DNA of 64,000 nucleotides from Photorhabdus noenieputensis (GCF_018448935.1 NZ_RCWC01000001.1:310001-374000); one strand, 5' to 3'; numbered from the stretch's first letter, positions 1-8,212 are shown. Made by a program: numbers and translations. The notes: generated from the letters alone by a model not told the origin.

Positions 1-884
1 TGGGGAGGCGTAACTTAGGTGAGGATAGTCGCGGTATGATTATGACAGGTATTGAGCCATTTGACTCGTTGACGGGGGGATTTAACCCAACTGATTTAAT
101 TCTCATCGGTGGTCGTCCCGGAATGGGCAAAACAGAACTGGCACTTTGCATGATTGAGGGTATGACTAGGAATGGAGGGGCGGTATTGCTGTTTTCAATG
201 GAAATGGCAGCACAACAAATTACAGAACGTATAGTTGCTGGTTCTGCCCAGTTGTCAGTTTCGAAATTGAGACGTGGTGAATTTTATGATGAAGATTGGG
301 CTCGTATATCTAACGCAATAAGCGAGTTAATAGATCGCGATATTCATATTCTTGATGCTAGTGAATTAAGCGCTGAACAGATATGTGCTATCAGTGAAAC
401 GCATAAGCGCAGGTACCCGAATCTGAAAGGTATTTTTGTTGATTATCTTGGGTTGATAGAAAGGCCCAAAGCCGAGCGTAATGACCTTGCTATCGCTCAA
501 ATATCCAGGGCCCTCAAGGGACTAGCTAAGCGATTGCATACACCTGTTACAGCATTGAGTCAGTTATCAAGAGACGTTGATAAACGGCCTATACATCAGC
601 GTCGTCCTGTTGCAGCGGATTTACGAGACTCAGGTAACCTAGAGCAAGATGCAGATCGAATTATTTTTACTTATCGTGATGTTGTTTATAACCCACTAAG
701 TCCAGCCAGAAATTATGCCGAGATTATTTTGGATAAGAATCGTCACGGTGAAACCGGAACCATATTCCAGGAATTTAAAAACGGGCATTACTTACCAACT
801 GATCAAATTGTTGCTGCTGAAATATGTCGTACACAGCAACAGGCTAAACAAAAAGAGCGCCGATACGCAGACAAAGCATTTTAA
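1..884 (+). CDS. Phage replicative DNA helicase, DnaB family (5' end outside window)
   Basis: Hexameric helicase that would unwind DNA ahead of the phage replication fork. The visible part is the RecA-like C-terminal domain: Walker [10 protein letters not shown] lies near position 110, a FVDYLGL Walker B strand near 435, and the [10 protein letters not shown] and [10 protein letters not shown] motifs typical of DnaB follow. The frame is open to the first base and the residues before the internal ATG at 36 (GEDSRG then M.TGI..FDSLTGG) match the usual DnaB linker, so the gene probably starts upstream. It marks the replication module of the prophage. Confidence 0.88.
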   Translation, partial: GRRNLGEDSRGMIMTGIEPFDSLTGGFNPTDLILIGGRPGMGKTELALCMIEGMTRNGGAVLLFSMEMAAQQITERIVAGSAQLSVSKLRRGEFYDEDWARISNAISELIDRDIHILDASELSAEQICAISETHKRRYPNLKGIFVDYLGLIERPKAERNDLAIAQISRALKGLAKRLHTPVTALSQLSRDVDKRPIHQRRPVAADLRDSGNLEQDADRIIFTYRDVVYNPLSPARNYAEIILDKNRHGETGTIFQEFKNGHYLPTDQIVAAEICRTQQQAKQKERRYADKAF

Positions 885-910
885 CTAAAGACCAAAAGAG
901 GCAGATCAAA

Positions 911-1012
911 ATGACCATAAACAGTAAACTGATTTTATTAGATAATTTGGGTAGTTATGAATTATCCCGTTTTGGGTGCAGTGCTGAAAGCATCGTTATC
1001 TTACAAATTTAG
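911..1012 (+). CDS. Small ORF of 33 codons, unknown
   Basis: A short open frame (begins MTINSKLILL) starts 26 bases after the helicase stop and is preceded by an AG-rich stretch (agaggcag). I recognise no family. The rest of 885-1310 holds no convincing gene: there is a short hairpin around 1042-1060 (GCCAGCAGGATGCTGGC) and an AT-rich promoter-like zone before 1311. It may be a remnant of a replication-region gene. Confidence 0.25.
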   Translation: MTINSKLILLDNLGSYELSRFGCSAESIVILQI

Positions 1013-1215
1013 ACTTAAAAGCTAGTCGATTCAACGTAAACGCCAGCAGGATGCTGGCTTTACCAAAATTGCTGGCGGATAACTAGGAGCTGGAGATGCT
1101 GAAGCGCAATTGTACTCTTCGACGGCGGGAGAAAGCCTTTCTGTAGCTGAATATTGTTTTTCTAGTGAAGTGGCCTGATGGAACACACTGGGATGGTATA
1201 AGAGTTGAAGTTGTA

Positions 1216-1230
1216 TTTGTAACGTACAAA
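1216..1230. promoter_or_regulatory. Candidate operator, perfect 6-3-6 inverted repeat
   Basis: TTTGTA-ACG-TACAAA lies about 80 bases before the 1311 gene, in the only plausible promoter region of the two-gene unit that encodes an XRE-type regulator. Autoregulation by that HTH protein is an inference from position and symmetry; no second copy was found nearby. Confidence 0.35.
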
Positions 1231-1310
1231 TTACATATCAAGTATATTGCTTGCGTTCAAAACGAAAAAAAAATACCATAAAATCTGCTTAACGCAATCA
1301 GGGTATCTAA

Positions 1311-1982
1311 ATGAGCATTAACGACACACAAAGTGATATTACCGATTTGATAATAAACGCTTTCAGGCGTGATTTTTGGCTTAACGTACAAGATGCATTA
1401 TATGCTAAGTATGCTGCAGCACAGGAAGTAACTGTAGGCAATATATTAAAACTTGGTGAACCGGAGCAACGTAGATTTAGGCCTCAGGCTAGGCACTATG
1501 GCCTTAATTCAGCATTGAGGGAGGCCGCAAGTCGCTCTGGTTATCTTTGTTACGATGCTGATACATCCCCGAAAGGGGAGCATTACATTATTATCGATTC
1601 AGAAGGTGTTAAAATTAGCCGTATTGGGTTAAATCACGATGAGCGCCATATAAGAGGTGCTAAACATCGTTCATTGATAGCCCAATTGAATGAAAAATTT
1701 GAAGGCTATACCCCAGATCTTTTTAGAGAAGAAGATAGTAAACATCATAATGACATTGATACGTTAGGTGTGTTGTTAATAAATATTAATCCACCATATC
1801 ATGAATCTCAGGCTAGCATGATGGATTTAAGGATTGTGGTTCCTTTTACCAATATGAAAGGTTTTCACTATAATAAATCTGTAACGGAGCTTTTAGCCCT
1901 CTATACTGGAGAGAAGAAGATAGTCATTCCTGATATGGTTTTACCTAAGCTCAAGAAGCGCCTGAAGGATCAGGAAAAATAG
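1311..1982 (+). CDS. Unknown protein paired with an XRE-ImmA protein
   Basis: A soluble 223-aa protein with no signal peptide or membrane segment and no family I recognise. It has a central YIIIDSEGVKIS stretch and a basic, lysine-rich tail. The gene ends 15 bases before the XRE-ImmA/IrrE gene, so the two are probably cotranscribed behind the inverted repeat at 1216. By analogy with other ImmA-type pairs it could be the partner (target or toxin) of the neighbouring protease-like regulator. It sits among phage replication genes but is not a usual replication gene, so it is probably cargo. Confidence 0.7.
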   Translation: MSINDTQSDITDLIINAFRRDFWLNVQDALYAKYAAAQEVTVGNILKLGEPEQRRFRPQARHYGLNSALREAASRSGYLCYDADTSPKGEHYIIIDSEGVKISRIGLNHDERHIRGAKHRSLIAQLNEKFEGYTPDLFREEDSKHHNDIDTLGVLLININPPYHESQASMMDLRIVVPFTNMKGFHYNKSVTELLALYTGEKKIVIPDMVLPKLKKRLKDQEK

Positions 1983-1997
1983 AATAGGTGAGACATT

Positions 1998-3197
1998 ATG
2001 AGAGTGGGAATTTCTGGTTTCCAATCTGAAAGGTTGACACAGATAAGAGAAGCGAGGGGATTATCGAAAATTAACCTTGGTAGGTTAGTAGATCGTTCGC
2101 CATCAACTATTACCAAATGGGAAAACGGTAATCATTCCCCCGATGCAGAAGTATTGCATAGCTTAAGTCAGATTCTTAATTGCCCGGTAAGTTGGTTCAC
2201 AAAGCCTATTGTTAAGTACGAAAAAAAACCAGTATTCTTCCGAACACTTTCAACCACGGCAAAAGACTTATGTATCGCCTCAGAGCGATACATGGGGTGG
2301 TTTCAAGAGTTATCATGTAAGATGCAAGAATATCTTGATTATCCAGAGGTTAACATTCCTCATCTTAACGTAAAGGATTACAGAGCGATAGATGATCAAT
2401 TGATTGAAAGAATGGCTTTTGAGTGTAGGAAAGCTTGGGGATTAGGTATTGCACCGATAGATGATCTATTACTGGTAATGGAGAATGCGGGGATAGTCTG
2501 TTCCAGATTTGAACAAGGTAGTTCTGTAATGGATGGCTATTCTCAATGGAATGATTTAGAGAATAGACCGTATGTGGTTTTAGCTAGTGATAAAGATAAC
2601 TATTATCGTAGTCGATTTGATGCTGCTCATGAATTAGGTCATATAGTCTTACATCGATATATAAATAAATTTGATAATATCAATTTTAATCCAATAGAAG
2701 AGCAAGCACATAAGTTTGCGTCGAGTTTCATGCTGCCGGAAGAGTCATTTTCTGTAGAGCTTCCTCCATATCCTACATTACAGAATTTCATATCTCTAAA
2801 AAATCGCTGGGGGATGTCAGCACAATCTATGATCCTTAGAGCGAGAAATTTAGAATTAATATCTTCTCTGGAATATCAGAGGTTATATAAAAATATTTCT
2901 GCTAGAGGTTGGCGAAAAGGAGAGCCGCTTGATGATCTTAGAAAACCAGAGTCGGTTCGTTTGTTACCTAGGTGCTTAAATCTATTATTGGATTCTAGAA
3001 CTTTTAGTAAAAAAACACTTCTTGAGGAATTTGGTTTCCCAAAAGGAGATTTAGAGGATTTATGTTCAGTTCCTAAGGGATTCTTGTCAGAATCACAGGT
3101 ACTTGATTTCCAATCCAGAATACAATTGAAGAATAGTATTAATATATCTACTACACAACAAGATACAAACGTCGTCAATTTATTTAATAGAAAGTAA
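1998..3197 (+). CDS. XRE helix-turn-helix / ImmA-IrrE metallopeptidase fusion
   Basis: A 399-aa two-domain regulator. Residues about 8-65 form an XRE-type HTH (LTQIREARGLSKINLGRLV, then STITKWENG). The middle carries the zinc-peptidase signature HELGH near residue 211, inside DAAHELGHIVLH, followed by EEQAHKFASSFMLP, the usual second half of a COG2856 ImmA/IrrE domain. Relatives cleave or inhibit a repressor or act as the antitoxin half of two-gene modules. The start at 1998 has a gtgag ribosome-binding site (RBS). It follows the unknown 223-aa gene closely, which suggests one operon. A role in immunity or toxin control is an inference. Confidence 0.85.
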   Translation: MRVGISGFQSERLTQIREARGLSKINLGRLVDRSPSTITKWENGNHSPDAEVLHSLSQILNCPVSWFTKPIVKYEKKPVFFRTLSTTAKDLCIASERYMGWFQELSCKMQEYLDYPEVNIPHLNVKDYRAIDDQLIERMAFECRKAWGLGIAPIDDLLLVMENAGIVCSRFEQGSSVMDGYSQWNDLENRPYVVLASDKDNYYRSRFDAAHELGHIVLHRYINKFDNINFNPIEEQAHKFASSFMLPEESFSVELPPYPTLQNFISLKNRWGMSAQSMILRARNLELISSLEYQRLYKNISARGWRKGEPLDDLRKPESVRLLPRCLNLLLDSRTFSKKTLLEEFGFPKGDLEDLCSVPKGFLSESQVLDFQSRIQLKNSINISTTQQDTNVVNLFNRK

Positions 3198-3297
3198 AAT
3201 TGGGAATTAATACTAACACCTGTTATTCTGTTCGTATCGGCCTGAACATCTGATAACCTAAACAAAAGCTGCTGTGTCATAACTTTGAGGATAAGTA

Positions 3298-3891
3298 ATG
3301 ACGCAGCATAGTTTTATCAAAATTTCGAATGACACCCTGAGACCTGCGACTCCCGCAGCCAGGGAATACCTGCACTCCAAAGTGAAGTGGGGCGATGTGC
3401 TCTATGCGGATTTTAAGAAAGCACGTAACCCGCGTTTCCATCGTAAATATTTTGCCCTTCTGAATCTCGGCTATGAATACTGGGAACCTGCTGGGGGTAC
3501 CATTTCCCCGGAAGAGAAAGCGCTTGTGCGTGGCTACGTACAATTTCTTGCACACTTCGCGGGCAGTGAAGATGTCTTACAATCCGCTGCGGATGAATAT
3601 CTTGCTGGCATATCTAAAAACCGAGCCCAGAATATTACTGCCACTAAATCCTTTGATGTCTTTCGGCGCTGGGCAACAGTGGAATCAGGGCACTATGACA
3701 TTTACGAAATGCCCAACGGCAGTCTGTACCGTGAACCTCGTTCAGTCAGTTTCGCCAAAATGGAAGAGATGGAATTTCAGGAGCTTTATAAAGATACATT
3801 AAACGTGCTTTGGAACTTTATTTTGTATCGCAATTTCTCGACCCGAAACGCCGCTGAACATGCAGCTTCTCAGTTGTCCGATTTTATGTAA
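3298..3891 (+). CDS. DUF1367 phage protein
   Basis: A 197-aa protein of the DUF1367 family common in lambdoid and related phages near Nin-type genes; its biochemical role is not established. Family features visible are the GYEYWEPAGG stretch around residue 60, the ATKSFDVFR..ATVESG.YD segment, and the SVSFAKMEEMEFQELY motif near residue 150. Length is normal for the family. It lies just before a Ref-like nuclease gene and an antiterminator-like gene, the expected setting. Confidence 0.8.
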   Translation: MTQHSFIKISNDTLRPATPAAREYLHSKVKWGDVLYADFKKARNPRFHRKYFALLNLGYEYWEPAGGTISPEEKALVRGYVQFLAHFAGSEDVLQSAADEYLAGISKNRAQNITATKSFDVFRRWATVESGHYDIYEMPNGSLYREPRSVSFAKMEEMEFQELYKDTLNVLWNFILYRNFSTRNAAEHAASQLSDFM

Positions 3892-3906
3892 TGAGAGGCA
3901 GAGCCA

Positions 3907-4204
3907 ATGGCTAAAAGTGAAAAACAGTGGCTTTCTAATGTGACATTACTGGGATGTATCTGTTGTCGGAATATGGGGTTGGGAGTAACACTTGCGGAAA
4001 TTCATCATGTGAGAGCGGTACAAGATATGGCCCAAAGGGCTGCTCATTTCTCCATTCTGCTGCATCCTCGCTATCATCGAGCGTTTGCATCCCACGGGCT
4101 TTCATGCGGCACCGAAGACATGGCAAGCAATCCACAGTATGGCAACGGAACTATTGCCCCAAGTTAAAAGGGAAGTTGAAGAGGTACGGTTATGTCGGGT
4201 GTGA
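3907..4204 (+). pseudogene. Ref-like recombination nuclease gene, frameshifted
   Basis: The N-terminal half reads as a Ref-type HNH-like nuclease: two close cysteines (CICC near residue 18) and the IHHVR motif, with HPRYHR in place of the usual C-P-x-H-H-R. The frame from 3907 then runs into a non-homologous tail ending at 4167. The expected C-terminus (GFHAAPKTWQ, then a glutamate/leucine-rich helix) is encoded in the next frame from about 4100 to the TGA at 4204. One extra base around 4098-4105 explains this. It is either a broken gene or a sequencing error; no canonical slippery site is visible there. Confidence 0.6.
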
Positions 4205-4707
4205 TATTTTCAACGGATGGGCTGCAATTGACTCAGGCACAAGAAATTTGGTTGCAGGACTGGTTATCCAAGTTCGGTGCATGGGTGTATTCTGGCAGGC
4301 TTAATAAACGTCAGAGCAGTATGATTGCTGAGCTTATGGCGACGGTAGAGCTGAGAGGTTATCCAGAACGTCCGATATGCAATGATGATGACGGAATGTT
4401 AATCGCTAGGGTAGTAGACCATATTTACCACATTGATCGGGTTGCATTTGGGATGTTGCTTAGTCGATATGTTTATTGTGTATCTGATAGAGCAATTGCC
4501 AAACATTATCATGCAACGGTTCAGCCAAGAATTATGATCCGCAGAAATGGTATGTTGCGTAAGCGAAAGCCATCAATGTCAACTTGTCGGCGTGAGGTTG
4601 AGGAAATATTAAGAGCAACGGAATATTTGATTTATCAACCATTGCAATATGCCTTTATAAGACGGGAACAGGAAAGAAAATCAAGACTTTTGTCACGAAC
4701 GTGTTGA
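4192..4707 (+). CDS. Phage antitermination protein Q-like / DUF1133-like
   Basis: A basic 171-aa protein. The sequence alone gives a weak family match (DUF1133/antiterminator-like), but position supports the call: it is the last gene before the lysis and structural genes, its stop overlaps a TTGACA box, and a strong terminator follows about 65 bases later. That is the classic arrangement of Q, the late promoter and the Q-dependent terminator. The start overlaps the end of the Ref-like reading frame by 13 bases. It would allow RNA polymerase to read through into the lysis and morphogenesis genes. Confidence 0.55.
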   Translation: MSGVIFSTDGLQLTQAQEIWLQDWLSKFGAWVYSGRLNKRQSSMIAELMATVELRGYPERPICNDDDGMLIARVVDHIYHIDRVAFGMLLSRYVYCVSDRAIAKHYHATVQPRIMIRRNGMLRKRKPSMSTCRREVEEILRATEYLIYQPLQYAFIRREQERKSRLLSRTC

Positions 4708-4732
4708 CATCTTTGAACTTATGAGCCACTAT
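4704..4732 (+). promoter_or_regulatory. Putative phage late promoter
   Basis: A perfect -35 box TTGACA (4704-4709), 17 bases, then a weak -10 CACTAT (4727-4732). It overlaps the stop codon of the Q-like gene and fires toward the terminator at 4772, as expected for a late promoter whose transcripts need antitermination. The weak -10 keeps confidence moderate. Confidence 0.45.
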
Positions 4733-4771
4733 TTCAGTATATGTTGTGATAGTAGTATTCGTGACTGATAG

Positions 4772-4795
4772 CCTCGCCCAGTGCGGGGTTTTTTA
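4772..4795 (+). terminator. Rho-independent terminator after the late promoter
   Basis: Stem CCTCGC/GCGGGG with loop CCAGT, followed by six T. It lies about 40 bases downstream of the putative late promoter and is a plausible target for the upstream antiterminator. Confidence 0.75.
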
Positions 4796-4886
4796 TTGCC
4801 TGAAATTCAGATAAGACTTGCTGTTGTCATTGGTCAGAGTTACATGTGTGTCTATGCACAATAACTGACCAAAGGTTTAAATTATC

Positions 4887-5087
4887 ATGCTAAAACATGA
4901 AGATATGACAACAACAGCCTCATGTGTTTTAGAAACAGTACCAATGTATGACTGGGTTTCTATTCCCGATGTTTCAACTCTGACGGGGCTATCAACACCG
5001 CGTTGCCAATTACTTTTAACTCAATTTTGTCTGGCTGGCTTGATGGAAAGCCGGGACAACGACACCTTTTTCAAGCGTTGCCTTTGA
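4887..5087 (+). CDS. Small winged-helix-like phage protein
   Basis: A 66-aa protein whose middle (WVSIPDVSTLTGLSTPRCQLLLTQ) reads like a DNA-binding HTH with a following wing. It could start at 4887 or at the internal ATG at 4905; the upstream AAAGG is far from either. It lies between the late terminator and the methyltransferase gene. I know no specific function; a small regulator is possible. Confidence 0.5.
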   Translation: MLKHEDMTTTASCVLETVPMYDWVSIPDVSTLTGLSTPRCQLLLTQFCLAGLMESRDNDTFFKRCL

Positions 5088-5115
5088 TGGGGTGACTTCT
5101 TAAGCGGTGAAATGG

Positions 5116-5145
5116 ATGGCTGGTGGAGTTGACGACACCAGCCAT
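5116..5145. other. 10-bp perfect hairpin before the methyltransferase gene
   Basis: ATGGCTGGTG and its exact reverse complement CACCAGCCAT flank a 10-base loop. There is no T run, so it is not a typical terminator. It may be a leader structure or an RNA processing site upstream of 5188. Confidence 0.4.
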
Positions 5146-5187
5146 TCGCCTGTTCTGTGCTAACCAGAGAGTAAGCTAGTATCGATT

Positions 5188-6231
5188 ATGGAAAATATTG
5201 TGAATTTAAGTGGTATCACATTAATTAATGACGACTCTCTACGATTTATCAAAACGTTACCAGACAACTGCATAGACTTAATCGCCACCGATCCCCCCTA
5301 TTTTCGGGTAAAAGAGTGTGGTTGGGACAGACAATGGGAGGATGTAACGGCTTATCTTGCGTGGCTGGATGAAGTACTGACTGAATTCTGGCGTGTGCTG
5401 AAACCCAACGGCAGTTTGTATATATTTTGTGGTTCGCGTTTGGCGTCTGATACGGAAATCCTTGTTCGTGAACGGTTCAATGTGCTTAACCACATTATCT
5501 GGGCAAAACCTTCTGGTCCGTGGCGCAGGCAGAATAAAGAAAGTTTAAGGGCTTATTTCCCTTCTACTGAACGGATCATATTTGCTGAACATTATCAGGG
5601 GCCTTATCAACCTAAAGGTGATGGGTATTTCCACAAATGCCGCGAACTTAAGCAATATGTCTTTAAACCGCTTGTGGACTACTTTCGCAATGCACGAAAG
5701 GCGTTGGGTGTCACAGCAAAAGAAATTAACGCTGCCACGGGAAAACAGATGGCCAGTCACTGGTTCAGTGATAGCCAGTGGCAATTACCCAATGAAGTGG
5801 ATTACCAAAAACTGCGGATATTGTTCGCTCGAATAGCCAGAGAAAAACACCAGAACGGAGAATTAAACAGGCCATATCATGAGTTAGTAGAATCTCATCT
5901 TACTTTGTCACGCCAATATGAGGAATTGAGTCTGGAATATGGGCTGCTGCGCCGTCCGTTCTCGGTGACGGTAGATGTGCCTTATACTGATGTCTGGTCT
6001 TTTCCACCTGTTCAGTATTACCCAGGTAAACATCCTTGCGAAAAGCCGGCAGACTTGATGGCGCATATTATCCGATCCAGTAGTCGGGAAGGGGATTTGG
6101 TGGCGGACTTCTTTATGGGATCGGGCTCAACACTAAAAGCGGCCCTGAAGCTGAATCGTAGGGTCTTGGGTGTAGAATTGGAAGAAGAGTACTTTAACCA
6201 AACTAAGCGGGAAATTGGGGTAATAATATGA
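5188..6231 (+). CDS. Orphan DNA adenine/cytosine-N4 methyltransferase
   Basis: A 347-aa S-adenosylmethionine-dependent amino-methyltransferase. The catalytic motif IV, DPPY, is near residue 35 (IATDPPYF) and the AdoMet motif I is near residue 310 (DFFMGSGSTLKA), so the order is that of the beta class. A KHPCEKP stretch before motif I is typical of the family. The intervening 250 residues would include target recognition. No restriction gene is adjacent, so it probably protects phage DNA or regulates expression. The target sequence cannot be read from the protein. Confidence 0.88.
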   Translation: MENIVNLSGITLINDDSLRFIKTLPDNCIDLIATDPPYFRVKECGWDRQWEDVTAYLAWLDEVLTEFWRVLKPNGSLYIFCGSRLASDTEILVRERFNVLNHIIWAKPSGPWRRQNKESLRAYFPSTERIIFAEHYQGPYQPKGDGYFHKCRELKQYVFKPLVDYFRNARKALGVTAKEINAATGKQMASHWFSDSQWQLPNEVDYQKLRILFARIAREKHQNGELNRPYHELVESHLTLSRQYEELSLEYGLLRRPFSVTVDVPYTDVWSFPPVQYYPGKHPCEKPADLMAHIIRSSSREGDLVADFFMGSGSTLKAALKLNRRVLGVELEEEYFNQTKREIGVII

Positions 6232-6275
6232 ATAACTACCTCGTTGCGGTGGAGGGGTTATTTGAGTTTCTCTCA

Positions 6276-6782
6276 TTAGTTATTATGGCCAAATAGTGAA
6301 TTGTTGGATAGTATTTGGCGGATTTCATTGTCAGAAAGTGGTTGTAATCTCGGTGAACAGAGATTAACTTTTTGACTTGAAGTAATGCTCTTAGCGAGAT
6401 CTATATAAGCTCTAAATTCAACTTGGCTGTGTCCACCTTCATTCATTTCCATCGGCTGAATAATCACATGATGGTTTGACAAAAAAAAGTTATACCAAGT
6501 ATTTTTTCTCACTTTCTTTATTAATTTTTTAAGCAAAAACATTGCAGGTATCATTTGCCCTAGTAATAAACGAGATGTGGTAAAGGGAGTGTCGGGGGTA
6601 CCAGAGACTTCTTTACCAGTGCTGACGTTGCGAACAACAATTTTATTAATATATAGTCGTATGTAAATTAAGCTCATAAAAATGTGTATGTCAGGTAATT
6701 CAAATTTGTTGCAAGTATACGTTCTTCTCTTAATGCAGTGAAGTCTGATGCTTATTGAGTCTTTTAAATCAATACAGGGCAA
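6276..6782 (-). CDS. Hypothetical protein on the opposite strand to the late genes
   Basis: An open frame of 168 codons with a TTG start; no recognised family. It has a hydrophobic stretch around LPDIHIFMSLIYIRLYINKIVV and a basic middle. It lies alone on the minus strand between the methyltransferase and holin genes, where phages often carry cargo genes with their own promoter. The weak start codon and lack of a clear RBS leave open that it is spurious; the alternative is that 6232-6837 is untranslated. Confidence 0.45.
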   Translation of the reverse strand: MPCIDLKDSISIRLHCIKRRTYTCNKFELPDIHIFMSLIYIRLYINKIVVRNVSTGKEVSGTPDTPFTTSRLLLGQMIPAMFLLKKLIKKVRKNTWYNFFLSNHHVIIQPMEMNEGGHSQVEFRAYIDLAKSITSSQKVNLCSPRLQPLSDNEIRQILSNNSLFGHNN

Positions 6783-6837
6783 ATCAGCCCAAGTAATTAA
6801 ATTAACTAAATGATCACTCCATCAGTGGGATGGAATT

Positions 6838-7020
6838 ATGCGTATGGACAAATACACCAGCCCCACTGCATACACTTGGGGCACATTTACAGCAATGCTT
6901 GGTGCTCTGTCGCTGAACGACTGGGCCATCATTATTGGCATTATCTGCACTGTTGGCACCTTTGGGGTCAACTGGTACTACAAGCATCGGGAGCTTAGCC
7001 GCAATGACAAAGACCAGTAA
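6838..7020 (+). CDS. Phage 21-type pinholin
   Basis: A 60-aa class II holin with two membrane segments (about residues 14-30 and 30-48, the second being WAIIIGIICTVGTFGVNWYY) and a charged C-terminus (KHRELSRNDKD), like S21. The N-terminus reads M-R-M-D-K, so translation may begin at 6838 or 6844, the dual-start arrangement used in this family to make holin and antiholin. It overlaps the endolysin gene by 17 bases. It would depolarise the membrane and release the SAR endolysin. Confidence 0.85.
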   Translation: MRMDKYTSPTAYTWGTFTAMLGALSLNDWAIIIGIICTVGTFGVNWYYKHRELSRNDKDQ

Positions 7021-7540
7021 GTTAAGTGCTGCGGTTATCGGTCTGGTTCTCTCTGGTGCAGGTGCCACGGCGATATTGTCTCAGTTCTTGGACGAGAAAG
7101 AGGGTAACCGGCTATCAGCGTATCAAGATGCGGGGGGAGTCTGGACAATCTGCCGAGGTGTTACTCGGATTGATGGAACTCCCGCTCGTCAGGGGATGAG
7201 GTTAATGCCGAATCAGTGCCGTGACCTCAATGCACAAGAAGCAAAGCAGGCTATTGCATGGGTAAAACGCAATGTGCGGGTGCCATTAACTGAACCTCAG
7301 ATAGCAGGTATTGCCAGCTTTTGCCCATATAACATTGGCCCATCGAAATGCTTCTCTTCCACATTCTATAGAAAGCTGAATGCCGGAGATAAGAAAGGCG
7401 CTTGTGCTGAGATAAAACGTTGGGTATTTGATAATGGTCGAGACTGTCGACAGACCAAAGGGCAGGCAAACGGCTGTTCTGGTCAAGTTGAGCGACGTGA
7501 CCAGGAATCGGAATTAACTTGCTGGGGGCTGGATGAATAG
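7004..7540 (+). CDS. SAR endolysin, GH24 lysozyme family
   Basis: A 178-aa muramidase. The start at 7004 gives a weakly hydrophobic, Ala/Gly/Ser-rich N-terminus (residues about 8-26, AAVIGLVLSGAGATAIL), a signal-anchor-release segment that exports the enzyme in inactive, tethered form. The catalytic E-8-D-5-T triad of GH24 follows: EKEG, AYQD and GVWTICRG. Length and layout match P21/Lyz-type endolysins and fit the pinholin just upstream. It would cleave peptidoglycan after the membrane is depolarised. Confidence 0.92.
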   Translation: MTKTSKLSAAVIGLVLSGAGATAILSQFLDEKEGNRLSAYQDAGGVWTICRGVTRIDGTPARQGMRLMPNQCRDLNAQEAKQAIAWVKRNVRVPLTEPQIAGIASFCPYNIGPSKCFSSTFYRKLNAGDKKGACAEIKRWVFDNGRDCRQTKGQANGCSGQVERRDQESELTCWGLDE

Positions 7541-7643
7541 ACATTCGTTGGCCAGGATATTGTTTCTGTTTGGTTTTGTTCTTACTTTGATAGGTAAAGA
7601 TGGATGGGGTTGGTTTCTGGGGTATTGTTGCTATGAAATTTAA
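7533..7643 (+). CDS. Small membrane protein in the lysis cassette
   Basis: A 36-codon ORF beginning MNRHSLARILFLFGFVL overlaps the endolysin stop by 8 bases and the Rz start by 11 bases. It encodes one hydrophobic segment. The tight coupling on both sides argues that it is translated. Function is unknown; it could tune lysis timing or couple translation to Rz. Confidence 0.55.
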   Translation: MNRHSLARILFLFGFVLTLIGKDGWGWFLGYCCYEI

Positions 7644-8082
7644 CTTTCATTACTACACGATACTAGCGTTGATCCTTATTTCATTGACAGCGTATTGTTA
7701 TCACTCTGAGTTACAGAAAGAGCAACGTGTTACAAAGCAGCAGCAAGAAGACATTCAGCAACTCATAGACACTATCGACTATCAGAACTCTCACATCACG
7801 ATGTTGAACGAGTTGGATGTGAAACATATGAAGGAACTTGCTAATGCTAAATCTGAAAATGATGCTCTGCGTGATGATGTTGCTGCCGGTCGTCGTCGGT
7901 TGCGCATCGCGGCAACCTGTAGTCAAAGTGAAGCAGGTTCCCCCTCCGGCGTGGTTAATGCAGCCAGCTCCAGATTGGAAGACCCCGCTATCAGGGATTA
8001 TTTCACTCTCACCGAAAGGGTAACAATGATGCAGGCACAATTAGAGGGCTTGCAAGACTATGTTAGAACCCAGTGCCGATAA
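7633..8082 (+). CDS. Spanin inner-membrane subunit, Rz
   Basis: A 149-aa protein with one N-terminal membrane segment (YYTILALILISLTAYCY) followed by a glutamine/glutamate-rich coiled coil. It is the i-spanin that bridges to Rz1 and fuses inner and outer membranes in the last step of lysis. The longer frame from 7600 is possible, but ATG 7633 overlaps the preceding small gene and gives a normal Rz N-terminus. The Rz1 gene is embedded in another frame, the classic arrangement. Confidence 0.85.
   Translation: MKFNFHYYTILALILISLTAYCYHSELQKEQRVTKQQQEDIQQLIDTIDYQNSHITMLNELDVKHMKELANAKSENDALRDDVAAGRRRLRIAATCSQSEAGSPSGVVNAASSRLEDPAIRDYFTLTERVTMMQAQLEGLQDYVRTQCR
7844..8023 (+). CDS. Spanin outer-membrane lipoprotein, Rz1 (embedded in Rz)
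   Basis: A 59-aa lipoprotein fully inside the Rz gene in the +1 frame. The start ATG at 7844 is preceded by AAGGAA with 7-base spacing. A short signal peptide ends in the lipobox LPVVVGC, and the mature part is proline-rich (VPPPAWLMQPAP), both hallmarks of Rz1 o-spanins. It pairs with Rz across the periplasm. Confidence 0.88.
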   Translation: MLNLKMMLCVMMLLPVVVGCASRQPVVKVKQVPPPAWLMQPAPDWKTPLSGIISLSPKG

Positions 8083-8172
8083 TCATCTGAATAACTGATG
8101 TTTTTTTCTTGAATATATTGGCATTATTTATCAATATAAATTTATTATTCGGTTTTGAGTTAAATTGATGTA

Positions 8173-8192
8173 TACTGTTTTTTTATACAGTT
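8173..8192. promoter_or_regulatory. LexA (SOS) box before kwaA
   Basis: TACTGTTTTTTTATACAGTT matches the 20-bp LexA consensus in 16 positions, with intact CTG-N10-CAG. It overlaps a possible -10 (TATACT, 8171-8176) and lies 20 bases before the kwaA ATG. The same kind of site occurs in this window before recN, a known LexA target. Confidence 0.7.
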
Positions 8193-8212
8193 ATGGTGAA
8201 GGGAGGTGGAAA

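Noticed and set aside
2876-3555. Long minus-strand ORFs opposite the XRE-ImmA and DUF1367 genes
   Set aside because: They lie opposite well-supported coding sequence, lack RBS and have no protein-like family features.
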